DNA of 64,000 nucleotides from Elysia chlorotica (taxonomy: Eukaryota > Mollusca > Gastropoda > Plakobranchidae), in NCBI GenBank assembly GCA_003991915.1, contig RQTK01000004.1:1277658-1341657 (forward strand). Reading direction: 5' to 3'. Shown here piece by piece: positions 12,135 through 23,255 of this stretch. A model generated the notes under the pieces. That model was given only the letters and a program-made list of their open reading frames with translations. It did no database searches and had not been told where the DNA came from. The position numbers and the translations under genes are program-made. Position 1 is the stretch's first letter. The number at the start of each line of letters is the position of its first letter.

Positions 12135-12835
12135 TCCCGTTGAGAAATGTATGCCTTCCTGCCAATCTCCTTATAATTGTATCCATTTGTCTCTTTGTTG
12201 ATTTCACTTGGAAACACCAAGCCTTCCCTTATATAAGAATGTTTGTATAAAATTAAGCAGTGTAGGGCACATAATGACCCATGTTTAAATACATGTCTGA
12301 CATTTAGAAATTATGACAAAGGCTGCAATGCATACTACACTGAATCTTATCAAATCAATATTTTGGTTATTTGGCCTCGTGCATCTGCAAGTAAAGTTTA
12401 TAGTTGTGTGAATCAAGATCGTTCACTTCTTGTGCTGGAGTACCACGGAGTACTCAAACTAGAGCGCTTGCTGAGAAAAACAGTGCCGGAGTAAGGACTT
12501 ATCAACGCAAAACGTAGGGCTCAATTCTTTTGCACCTGACTGAGAAAACAATGACACAAGTGTAAGTGTCCAAGTTTATTACAGAACATAAATAAACTAG
12601 TTTCTCTATAGGATCCGCAAGGATTCAAGTTAGCCAGAATAAATAATATAATTGTGATACAGAAAAGCAGTCTAACAGCTATAGAGGCTTTAACAGACGG
12701 AGCTAGACGTAGGGACCAAATAATGATGCTAGTAACTGAGGGAGTAAGGTGAAAATAGATTATAGGAGCAGCCACAAACCTAGATCTAGGTTGAGACCAA
12801 CAGATAAGACAAGTATACAAAGACACATTATAGAC

Positions 12836-12935
12836 TGATGACATTGACGGGGATCGAACTCGCACCTTATATTCGGCACGCATTCGCCTTGCCAAAGAAA
12901 ATACCAGTGTGCTTAACCACTCTGCCATCGGCTTT
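12836..12935 (-). mobile_element. Class II (Leu/Ser-like) tRNA-derived SINE head or tRNA pseudogene
   Basis: The minus strand gives GCCGATGGCAGAGTGGTTAA (box A), a long variable region, and box B GAGTTCGATCCCC. The GGCNGAGTGGTTAA style and length suit a class II tRNA. The acceptor stem ends do not pair well, so I do not call a functional tRNA. Confidence 0.5.
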
Positions 12936-12969
12936 CACAAAAATGAAAGCTTTTGGTAAAGGGCTTTTG

Positions 12970-13412
12970 GTAAAGACGCTCTTTGATAGCACTAAAAGCC
13001 GAACTTCTGAAGTCTCTCACTAAACCTATAGTCTTTGATCGCACTGTAGGCACACTTTCTGAAACGTCTAACTGAGTCTATTGTCTTTGATCGCACTCTA
13101 AGCACACTTTGTGAAGCCTCTCACTAAATCTATAGTCTTTGATCGCACTGTAGGCACACTTTCTGAAACGTCTAACTGAGTCTATTGTCTTTGATCGCAC
13201 TCTAAGCACACGTTGTGAAGCCTCTCACTATATCTATAGTCTTTGATCGCACTTTAAGCACACTTTGTGAACCGTCTCACTAAATCTATAGTCTTTGATC
13301 GCACTGTAGACACACTTTCTGAAACGTCTAACTGAGTCTATTGTCTTTGATCGCACTCTAAGCACACTTTGTGAAGCGTCTCACTAAATCTATAGTCTTT
13401 GATCGTACTCTG
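12970..13412. repeat. 52-bp satellite with alternating unit types
   Basis: GTCTTTGATCGCACT recurs exactly every 52 bases at 13031, 13083, 13135, 13187, 13239, 13291, 13343 and 13395. Two unit variants alternate (GTAGGCACACTTTCTGAAAC and CTAAGCACACTTTGTGAAGC), with one place where the second type occurs twice in a row. Confidence 0.9.
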
Positions 13413-13733
13413 TTGTGAGCGCTAATTATTCTGAACCATAGCACTGCACTATTAGCAGATATGTGCTCTTTTGGTCTGTACTCTTTCAGTGCGCACTGGT
13501 GCGCACGGCGCATTTGTGCCTTCATATCGGTGGCATTTAAAGGCACTCATTGATCTATAGCGTGAAAGACAAATAATTATTTGCTAAAAGCGCGACTGAT
13601 AGTGGTATTATTTTAAAAGATCACATTTATAGTCATTTGCTGTGTTGTGAAAAGTCCTTTCCGCATGAAAGAAGGTTTCACTGTTTCAAAGAGAAACACA
13701 TTGATATGCGTAGGAAGAAGCGGATACAGAGGT

Positions 13734-13734
13734 T

Positions 13735-13779
<45 letters not shown>

Positions 13780-13800
13780 GAGAGAGAAGGAGGGATATTT

Positions 13801-13833
<33 letters not shown>

Positions 13834-13842
13834 AAAAGAGAG
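13734..13842. repeat. GA microsatellite, interrupted
   Basis: (GA)n with GACA, GGAG and AGGGATATTT breaks. Confidence 0.95.
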
Positions 13843-13949
13843 GACGTGGATGGCATGGAGAAAAATTGCAATTTTACATAAAAAAAAAAAAACTGACAAA
13901 AAACGATCTTTAATTAGAGTGTTTTGTGCGTTTGCTTGTTCTAGAAGTT

Positions 13950-14400
13950 AATTACCAGGATCAAACCGACAAATAGTTTTACCGATTAAAAACAGCAACA
14001 CACGAAACCGCTAAAAAATCTTAAGATAGCTGTTACTAAAAAGGATCATTAATAAACAACAATAAAAAAAAACAAAAACAAAAACAAACAAAAACAAAAA
14101 ACAAAGCAAAAGCAGACATACAATCAAACAACCGAACAAAAAGCGTGTTTAGTTGGGGAGACAGAGCTTGAAAAATATTACATTACAATTTTCATTAACT
14201 AAATCAGAAGCAACTAAGATAAATCAAGCACAAAATGAAATATAGAATATTAAGTTATACATAGTGTGATATGCAGCTTTAAAATATTTCACTTTAAGAT
14301 ATTGAAAATCTGTCACTCTATGTTGTCTACAACCACTGATAATTATTTTAATATGAAAATGAAAAAAAGGTCAATACAAAGAAGGTTTTCTTTATATAAA
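13950..14400. other. No gene seen
   Basis: A/C-rich low complexity at 14055-14110, otherwise AT-rich. Confidence 0.6.
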
Positions 14401-14449
14401 ACTTTCGCGTAGAACTTAAAATTATCAGCAACGTGTGCCTGATTCGTTA

Positions 14450-16030
14450 TAATTCCTCACAAAGGTCTAGTTTTATTGTTGAGTGCATAATTATAAAGCC
14501 CTCATCAATTGTGCTTTTATTGTTTATTGTATTATTCCGATTGTCTCATTGATGTGTGTTTTATGTTATTTAGTGCATTATTCTGATTACTTCACAAATA
14601 ATGTCCGTTTCTATTGTTTAGTGTCGTTTCCATTCTGATTGCCTCGCAAAGGTGTGTTTTTATTGTTTAATGCATCATATTGATTGCTTGACCAATGTTT
14701 ATTGTTTAGTGCATCATTCTTATTGCCTCACTAATGTTTATTGTTTAGTGCAATATTTTGATCGCCTCACCAATGTTTATTGTTAAGTGCAATATTTTGA
14801 TCGCCTCACCAATGTTTATTGTTTAGTGCAATATTTTGCTTGACCAATGTTTATTGTTTAGTGCTTCATGTTGATCGTCTCACCAATGTTTATTGTTTAG
14901 TGCAATATTTTGCTTGACCAATGTTTATTGTTTAGTGCAATATTTTGCTTGACCAATGTTTATTGTTTAGTGCAATATTTTGATCGCCTCACCAATGTTT
15001 ATTGTTTAGTGCAATATTTTGATCGCCTCACCAATGTTTATTGTTTAGTGCAATATTTTGATCGCCTCACTAATGTTTATTGTTTACTGAATCTTTTTTC
15101 ACCTCACTAATGCCTGTTTTTTCTGTTTAGTGTATTATTTCTGATCGCCTCGTTAATGCGTGTTTTTACTGTCTTGTGCATTATTTAGGATCGCGGCTAA
15201 TGCGTGACTTTTTAAAACTGTTTAATGCTCCATTCTTTTTTTATTGTGAAGTGTCTGATTTTGATTGCCTATCCAATGTATGGATTTTTTTCATGTCACA
15301 TTCTGATTGCCTAACATTTGTATGTTTTTATTGTTCAATGCCTCATTATGATTCCCGCACCAATAATAATTATTTGTTTTCTATTGTTCAGTGCCTCCTT
15401 TTGTTAACCTCACCAATGTGTATTTTTTTAAATTGATTAGTGGCCAATTAATGACTGCCTTACCAATGTTTCTATTGTTAAACGCCTCATAGTGACTACC
15501 TCACCTATGTTGGTTTTTTATTGTTTAGGGCATCATCCTGATTGCCTCTCCAATGTATGTATTTATCGTTTTAGTGCATGATTCTGATTATAGTGATAGT
15601 TTTTATTGCTTAGTACCAAATTCATTCTGATTGCCTTACCATTGTGTGTTTTTATTGTTTAGTGCATCATTCTCACTGCCTCACCACTATGATTATTTGT
15701 TCGTTAGTGCCTGATATATTTTGATTGCCTTACCAATGATAGTTTCTTTTGTATTTTGATTTGTATCTAAGAACTTAAAATTATAGCGTATCAGCGATAT
15801 ATGCCTGGTTCATTCCGATTGCCTCACAATTAATATTGTTTTTTTGGTAGCACATAAATTCCTTCTGATTACCCCACAAATAATTAGTTTTTTGTTAGGT
15901 TCCGGCCTAAATCCTTCTGATTGCCCCACAAACAATATGGATTTTTTGTTACTGTGGTGTCTAGTTTCTTCTTGTTGCCTCACCAACTTTTTTTTTATTA
16001 GAGTCTCATCTATTCTGATCACCTGAAAAA
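14450..16030. repeat. Long decaying satellite, unit about 39 bp
   Basis: The core at 14700-15090 has regular units TTATTGTTTAGTGCAATATT + TTGATCGCCTCACCAATGT (39 bases). On both sides units become irregular but keep TTTAGTGCAT, TTCTGATTGCCTCAC and CAATGTGT. A boundary sequence with AGAACTTAAAATTAT is seen at both 14410 and 15770. Confidence 0.85.
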
Positions 16031-16321
16031 TATGTCGGTTCAAATTCTATGTCAATCTAATCTATGTCATTTTATATTCTTTGGTCAGCTGCTCTGAAAT
16101 CTTAAAATTGGAATGAAGCATCGATAAAGATAACGGCTAGTGCACTACTTAATTAACGAAATAAAAAAAGTCACGAATCAGAAAAAGAGATGACTCAGAC
16201 ATAACCGACATTTCCTTTTAGGGTTAATGAGTATATAAAAAAGCGAGACAAGTAGAACACGACGAGAAAATCACATGTGTTTCTTACATTAGGACAGACG
16301 CTGTGTCTCTCCTAGTAACGG

Positions 16322-16392
16322 TAGGGGCGAATTATCACAAACGGCAGAGTTTGGCTTCCCAATCGGCAGGTTCCCGGTTAAAACTCCAAAAA
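16322..16392 (+). mobile_element. tRNA-like SINE head fragment
   Basis: GGCAGAGTTTGGCTTCCCAA and GGCAGGTTCCCGGTTAAAAC give box A- and box B-like spacing. Diverged, no body. Confidence 0.4.
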
Positions 16393-16462
16393 GTAGTTGG
16401 AGATTTTAGAATCCTAAAAAGAACAAATAAACAAACCAACAAAGAACCACGAGATTTAATGA

Positions 16463-16491
<29 letters not shown>
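16463..16491. repeat. CA microsatellite
   Basis: (CA)n of about 14 units. Confidence 0.95.
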
Positions 16492-16495
<4 letters not shown>

Positions 16496-16649
16496 ACAAT
16501 CGACTTCTTTTAACCACAAGATCGTTAGTCAAAACCAGGGAAGTAACAGGGCGCTAGCAGTTCTGCTTTTACTTTTATTGGCTGCGCGAACATTAAAGAA
16601 CGAAAAAGAAAAAGGATAAGCGAGTTGAACGAACAGTCCTTCTGGTTTA

Positions 16650-17060
16650 GAATTCAGTCGATACACAGGCTTAACATTAGTGTACCCTAGTTGACAAATA
16701 GACTTGGTATTAGTGTACCCTAGTTGACAAATAGACTTGGTATTAGTGTACCCTAGTTGACAAATAGACTTGGTATTAGTAAACCTAGTTGACAAATAGA
16801 CTTGGTATTAGTGTACCCTAGTTGACAAATAGACTTGGTATTAGAATACCCTAGTTGACAAATAGACTTGATATAAATATAACCTAGTTGACAAATAGAC
16901 TTGGTATTAGTGTACCCTAGTTGACAAATAGACTTGGTATCAGTGTACCCTAGTTGACAAATAGACCCAATTAGTGTAACCTACTTGACCTACAGACGTA
17001 TCACTAGTGTAACCTAGTTGGTCTACATGCGTATAATAAGTGTACCAAACATTACTGAAC
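16650..17060. repeat. 33-bp satellite, subfamily 1
   Basis: Unit TTGACAAATAGACTTGGTAT + TAGTGTACCCTAG repeats about nine times from 16691 (period 33), then decays to the right. Confidence 0.9.
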
Positions 17061-17134
17061 CCAAATTGATCCACAAACTTAACGGTAGTAAACCCAGATT
17101 GACACAGAGATTAAACTTATAGCGTACCAAAGCA

Positions 17135-17627
17135 CCCAAAGTTGATCCCCATACTTACCGTACAATGCCCATGTTGACACACAGATTTACCATAAGTTTG
17201 CCCAAGTTGACACACAGATTTAACATAAGTGTACCCAAGTTGACACACAGATTTAACATAAGTGTACCCAAGTTGACACACAGATTTAATATAATTGTAC
17301 CCAAGTTGACACACAGATTTAACATAATTGTACCCAAGTTGACACACAGATTTAACATAAGTGTACCCAAGTTGACACACAGATTTAATATAATTGTACC
17401 CAAGTTGATCAACATACTTGCCTTTTGTGTACCTAAGTTAATCTACGGACTTACAAGTTGACTCTCATAGCTAAGGTTACATTTGTGTGTCAACATGGAT
17501 CTGTGTAAAAAAAAAGACAAAACACACACACACACACACAAACGTAGTGGGTCAAAGATAATTTTAGTGCTTTCTGGTCGAATTTTTGTTTAATCTGATA
17601 GGGTCATGGGAGTTTGCCTTGTGTCTT
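17135..17627. repeat. 33-bp satellite subfamily 2 within a larger duplication, copy 1
   Basis: Seven units of TTGACACACAGATTTAACAT + AAGTGTACCCAAG start at 17174, 17207, 17240 and so on. The block begins CCCAAAGTTGATCCCC and ends GGGAGTTTGCCTTGTGTCTT; both ends recur in copy 2. Confidence 0.9.
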
Positions 17628-17925
17628 CCCAAAGTTGATCCCCATACTTACCGTAAGTTTGCTCGTGTTAAGACACAGATTTAACATAAGTGTACCCAAG
17701 GTGATCAACATATTTGCCTTTTGTGTACCTAAGTTAATCTACGGACTTACAAGTTGACTCTCATAGCTAAGGTTACATCTGTGTGTCAACATGGATCTGT
17801 ATTAAAAAAAAAAGACAAAACACCCAAAAAAAGTTAGTGGGTCAAAGATAATTTTAGTGCTTTCTGATCGAATTTTTGCATAACCTCATAGGGTCATGGG
17901 AGTTTGCCTTGTGTCTTATCTAAAG
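17628..17925. repeat. Larger duplication, copy 2 (one 33-bp unit)
   Basis: Same start and end as 17135-17627 and the same intervening non-repeat part (ACGGACTTACAAGTTGACTC ... GGTCAAAGATAATTTTAGTG). It has a single 33-bp unit, so it is shorter by about six units. Confidence 0.9.
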
Positions 17926-17929
17926 TCAG

Positions 17930-18475
17930 TTACACACAAAAAAAAGAATAACAACAAACAAACAGAATGAAACAAAAAATCGTCCTAACGGTTCGTTTGG
18001 AGCGCCAGTTGAAATCGTGTTTATTTTTAGCATTTTGATTAAATTTTAATTTTTTTTTCGGACGCATGATTGGTACTACGGAAAGTTCTAGTCACATAAA
18101 TACAATAGAATAATTTTTATGAGGATGTAAGTAGTAACAGAAGCAGCTAAATTTTCTGGTCCTTAAAAAACGATAGCTAAGGAATAAAAGTTATTGAACC
18201 CCTAAAAATTCGAATAACATTCGAACTTTCTAGAAACCGCATTACTGACAAAAGCTCACAATGAACACAGATCATGAATACACAAAAAACCAACAAACAC
18301 AGAACCGGTTCAAAGACACGCACAATGACATTTACAAAACACTATTCAAAATATAACACATGAAAAGCTATCCTAACAGCGACCTTTTCTGTTAATTATG
18401 GATTTTTATTCTTTTTTGAAAGATAAACGCGCATTGAAACAGCTCAGCATAATTTATCGTTTTCCCTAGGGCCGT
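17930..18475. other. No gene seen
   Basis: AT-rich spacer between two satellite arrays. Confidence 0.6.
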
Positions 18476-18479
18476 AAGT

Positions 18480-18742
18480 ACAATGTTGCCGTAAGAATAA
18501 TTGTGCGAATAAAAAGACTTACGACGAGTTGTAAGAATAATTATGCGAATAAGAAGGTTTACGACGAGTTGTTGTAAGAATAATTATTCGAATAAGAAGG
18601 TTTAAGACGAGTTGTAAGAATAGTTATTTGAATAAGAAGGTTTACGACGAGTTGTAAGAATAATTATTCGAATAAGAAGGTTTACGACGAGTTGTAAGAA
18701 TAATTATGCGAATAAGAAGGTTTACGACGAGTTGTAAGATAC
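18480..18742. repeat. 40-bp satellite
   Basis: Unit GTAAGAATAATTATGCGAAT + AAGAAGGTTTACGACGAGTT, about six copies, one with three extra bases. Confidence 0.9.
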
Positions 18743-19299
18743 CATCACGCTGTGGTTACTACCACGTGATAGGAAGTTTTTTGCAGAACCACAAAATAAA
18801 TACGACATAAAATTTGTCCAAAAATGTACACGTTCAGGACACAACAATCTTAACAACAGGCGTAAAATGCGTTCATGATTGATATTTTCCTTAATCCATA
18901 CTAAAAAGTTCGACGCGCATGAGAAAAATACCTACAATATTCCTGTTCCAACAAATTACAATACTTAAGGTTCCCGAAGCTCGCCGCCATTTTGCACTAG
19001 ACAAGTTCATTTTTTCCCAAAGAGTATGGATGCTCTTTGTACACTTCCGAAGGGCTGTTTGTGCTTCTGCAAAACTCCAAATCCTGTGGTTGCTCGTAGG
19101 AACTAGATAGTATACCGATTATCAATTCTTGATGATAATGCACGCTTCGCACGGTGATGTTTCATTGTTTCTTGACTGGTTTCTTAATGTCCATGCAAGC
19201 AACGTGGCTACATGTTAAAAGATGATTTATGTCTGACAATGCTAGGGGCTGCTACAAAGGAACAAAGCGATTTGGCTATGGAAAGTAAGAGTTTTTTTT

Positions 19300-19620
19300 T
19301 TTAATCAGAGAAAAAAATAAAAAATACTAGTCTTACACCACTCTAAAAAAAACAAAAAAAACAACAACACAAAAACAAACAACCCATTTAAAACAACAAC
19401 AACAACAAGAGAAAAAAAACAATAACCAACAAGCATCATCAACATCAACCACAACAACACCAGCAACAACAGCAACAAAAACAACAACAGCAATACAAAA
19501 AACAAGGAAAAAAAATACAACAAAAACAAAGCACTTCAAAACAACCCCCCAAATACAAACCAAATAAAACGAAATAAACACAAGACACGAAAACATATTT
19601 TTTTGTTTGTTTTTTTTTGT
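19300..19620. repeat. A/C-rich low-complexity tract
   Basis: CAA-, CAAA- and CAG-like imperfect repeats; no gene. Confidence 0.8.
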
Positions 19621-19949
19621 TGCAAAATCGCATTCCTAAATTAATAGTGATTTTATAATTCCAGTTTATTTATTTTACCAAATTAATGTCTTTATCATTT
19701 TTTAAAGTAAGAACAGGAACAAGTATGGCCTCAACAAGTAAATAAAACACCCGATAACAATGCACACAAAGAGTAATTTTCTAAATTGTTCAGATTGTTG
19801 TACATAGTTATACGAGACAGAATGGCGTACTCTGTGCTACAGGGTTAGAGAAATAGGGTTGTATGTATTTACAAAACAAGATATGACAATGATACTGCTG
19901 ACTTAGTGAAAAAGTGTCTCAAAAAGAGCTCACAGTGTTATTGATACGG

Positions 19950-20312
19950 GGAGCTATAGTGACAGAAGCTCACTCCATTTCTTTATCGTAATTAGGGCGG
20001 TTGACCAATCTTCAGACACAATTTTCGCTAAGGTTTTAAGAAGAAAGTCACCGCCGTAATTATCCCAATCCACATACACAAAATCCTCCTCGTGAAACCT
20101 CTCAGTATTTCTCAGTCTCTGGTCCTATAGTCACTGGATGCTTTTTATATGGGGACCTATCGTGATGCGTACTCACTCTATTTCTTTTTTGAAATGAAGG
20201 CAGTATACCAATCTACCGACATAGTTTTTTGTAATTTTAATAAGGTTTAAAGAAGGAATCTACTGTTTAATTATTCAGACGCACAAACGCAAAATTCTTT
20301 TTTTATCTATTG
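19950..20312. repeat. Diverged two-copy direct repeat, unit about 200 bp
   Basis: GGGGAGCTATAGTGA / GGGGACCTATCGTGA starts, followed in both copies by CTCACTC(C/T)ATTTCTTT, CCAATCT, ACATA/ACACAATTTT and CACA(A/T)AC...AAAAT blocks in the same order at an offset of about 202 bases. Confidence 0.6.
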
Positions 20313-20639
20313 CTATTTCAAACTCTTTGATGTGACGATGGCACTACTTTTCACACACAGCTGAGTCACCCGTACTAATTACACGGATCTAAAGATGTCG
20401 ACAGGACATTGGAAAAAAAAACGAATTTTATCACTTCATAAAAAAAAACACACACCTACACACATATAGAGTCACAAATAAATGTATTACTCACATACGT
20501 GAGATTATATTCAGCATCTGTGACTAAAGATGATCATCTAAAAAAATGAAAAGCATTTAATACTGGTATTCAATCTCTGCGCTCATTTTTTTTTTTGGTT
20601 GGGACGTGATCCAATGAGAGTACGCGCACCTGGGGCAGC

Positions 20640-20727
20640 CCTCTCTCTCTCTGTCTCTCTCTCTCTCTGTCTCTCTCTGTCTCTCTCTCCCCCTCCCCCT
20701 CTCTCTCTCCCTCCCTCTCTCTCTCTC
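20640..20727. repeat. CT microsatellite at the left edge of a gap
   Basis: (CT)n with G and CCC interruptions running into the Ns. Confidence 0.9.
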
Positions 20728-21042
20728 NNNNNNNNNNNNNNNNNNNNNNNNNNNNNNNNNNNNNNNNNNNNNNNNNNNNNNNNNNNNNNNNNNNNNNNNN
20801 NNNNNNNNNNNNNNNNNNNNNNNNNNNNNNNNNNNNNNNNNNNNNNNNNNNNNNNNNNNNNNNNNNNNNNNNNNNNNNNNNNNNNNNNNNNNNNNNNNNN
20901 NNNNNNNNNNNNNNNNNNNNNNNNNNNNNNNNNNNNNNNNNNNNNNNNNNNNNNNNNNNNNNNNNNNNNNNNNNNNNNNNNNNNNNNNNNNNNNNNNNNN
21001 NNNNNNNNNNNNNNNNNNNNNNNNNNNNNNNNNNNNNNNNNN
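20728..21042. other. Assembly gap (Ns)
   Basis: 315 undetermined bases after a CT tract; open frames across it are meaningless. Confidence 0.99.
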
Positions 21043-21090
21043 CCCCCGCCCCTTCCCTACTCTAGGCGCCGAGTTTTTTTTCTTTATTAA

Positions 21091-21240
21091 CAGTTGGCTC
21101 AGTGTCAGTATAATGTGACCAGCTTTGACAGGAGTCTTGGTGACCCTTGTAATGTTTCTGTGTGGCAGCACGTACAATTATCAGATGTTAGTCTTGGGAT
21201 CTTACCACGGAATAGCCTTCAAATAACCAACTCACTCACT
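21091..21240 (+). mobile_element. SINE body, headless
   Basis: Common body from CAGTGTCAGTATAATGTGAC to AATAACCAACTCACTCACTT, just right of an assembly gap; older than the copy at 5481 judging from its differences. Confidence 0.65.
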
Positions 21241-21244
21241 TACT

Positions 21245-21990
21245 CACATAGGGTGACAGTTCTCATGTTTTAAACGCCCTATTTTAATCTAGATCGAAAG
21301 GTTTATATTAACACGTGAAGAGTAAACTCCAATTATCTCGTTATGAAAAAAAAACCCAGTAAATATAAAAGCAAAATGATAAATGTGTGGGGGTACAGAA
21401 AAACCAGTCACATCTCGATTTTTTGACTTATAGAGATATATACATTTTCTGAAAGTATAAATAAAGCGCTCGAAAAACGAATGAGATGATTTAACGAAGG
21501 GTTAGGGTTGGGAAAGAGGCGAGGTGAAATGAAGGATTAACATATACAATAGGGAAAATGACTAGTTATGAAAAGAACGAAATAAAATGAAGGGCTGGGA
21601 AACACATTAGAAACAAAAAGCCAATTATATATAAAAAAAAGTGTGCCACGCATTGAAAGAAAGAATACGCAGGGATTACTTTAACCAAGAAAGGATGAAA
21701 AACACTGCCTAGGGAAAGAATACCAATGAGCTAGAAAAACAAAATCAAACCAAAAACAAAAACAAATTACATACACAAGAAGTAAAACTAGAGGCTCCCC
21801 CCGAAAAAAAAAGAAAAAAGAAAAAAGAAAGAAAAGAAAACACCACCCGAGAAAAGTAGACGTTAAAAAAAAAAACCCAACGCAAACATATTGACATAGA
21901 AATCAACAAATTAACACAACAGTGTTTTTCTTCTCCTTCTAATAATTTTATTCTGATATATATATAGTTCCTTCATTATTATTTTATCTA
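21245..21990. other. No gene seen
   Basis: A-rich sequence on the plus strand, many AAAAAC runs. Confidence 0.6.
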
Positions 21991-21994
21991 ATTT

Positions 21995-22290
21995 AGAGGC
22001 GCTTAATAAATAATAGATATATCCTTGCAATTTTACATAATTTGGCGGTGCTTTATAAAAAATAGATATATCCTTGCCATTTTATATAAGTTGGCGGCGC
22101 TTAATAAAAAATAGATAATATATATTCTTCCCATTTTACATAATTTGGCGACGCTTAATAAATAATACATACATCCTTGCAATTTTACATAATTTGGCGG
22201 TGCTTTATAAATAATAGATATATCCTTCATATTTTATCTAATTTGGCGGCGCTTAATGAATAATAAATATATACTTCCCATTTTATTTCG
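21995..22290. repeat. Diverged tandem repeat, unit about 50 bp
   Basis: Five to six units with GGCGGTGCTTTATAAA, ATAGATATATCCTTGC and TTTTACATAATTTGGCG. Confidence 0.8.
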
Positions 22291-22486
22291 CAATCATTGT
22301 TCGGCCATTTTCATTAAAAAGCCTACCTTTACCGCTGTGGAAAAATACCTAAAAAATTCCAGATCTTCTCTTAACTAGTGTCGTAAGTACAACATTGAGG
22401 GTAAGCTTAAGACTCCCTCAAGATGATGCTTCTACTTAAGACCCCCGCTCATTTTTCTTTGATTCCCACTAATTCTTACAGTACCT

Positions 22487-22612
22487 TTGTCAGTAACAAA
22501 AACAGTACTTTTTTCACTAAAAACTTCCATTAACAGAAACAGTACTTTTCCATCAAAATTTGTCAGTAACAGAAACAGTACTTTTCCACCAAAATTTGTT
22601 ATTAACAAAAAG
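22487..22612. repeat. Tandem repeat, unit about 37 bp
   Basis: GTAACAGAAACAGTACTTTT + CCACCAAAATTTGTTA repeats about three times. Confidence 0.75.
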
Positions 22613-23007
22613 GTTTTTGACAGGGAGTAATTATACTTTCCGTCATGCACTATATAGCCCGACCGACTTGGTTTATTATATTTTTGGCCTAATTATTCCT
22701 TGACGCAGATACATTTTGGTCTCATTTTGGCCAGGTAATGAAAACCATGACTTCATCGGCTGCCAGATGTGCATTCCGTTCCGGTTTGACTGTTAGCTCT
22801 TTGCCCTTCTCGCACAGAAAAGTTACATTGTTTCGTTTCCTAATTGAGTAAATTGAACTCGCATACTTCTCGTTAAAATAGAGCGAATCACTTCATTCTT
22901 TGTTAACATGAAATCTCCTGGGTTCCCCGGTGGAAAGTGAGATACCCAGAGGCAGATCTGTATGTTCTCTATAGTGTTCAACGTCTCCTAAGTTCCCTGG
23001 ACGATCC

Positions 23008-23255
23008 TATACGGCGGCGAGCCCCAAGACTGACGTCTGATAATTTTACGTGCTGTCACACACGAGACAATGCGGGGATACCATGACTCCTGTCTCAGCA
23101 GGTCACATTATACTGACACCGGCCCAACCAGTCACAGGGGACGAACATCAGTGACGAACATCGGACAAATAAATCTGCCAATCGTGGGATTAGATCCGCG
23201 GACCTCCTGATCTGGAGACAAACGCTCTACCATTTGAGCCAGTTCGCACCTCCAG
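23008..23255 (-). mobile_element. Near full-length SINE, GGTAGAGCGTT head type
   Basis: The minus strand has head GAACTGGCTCAAATGGTAGA, a GTTTGTCTCCAGATCAGGAG stretch, a weak box B, then the common body to CTTGGGGCTCGCC. A 14-base GACGAACATC-type duplication sits between head and body. Confidence 0.75.

Noticed and set aside
16650-17420. Regular 33-bp repeats considered as a CRISPR array
   Set aside because: Units are joined directly without unique spacers, and the genome is eukaryotic.
17117-17461. Frames of 86-98 codons with an 11-residue repeat
   Set aside because: Every frame of a 33-bp satellite stays open; there is no start context, splice signal or domain.
20557-21177. Apparent frames of 163 and 206 codons
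   Set aside because: They run through 315 Ns and a CT repeat; no coding information.
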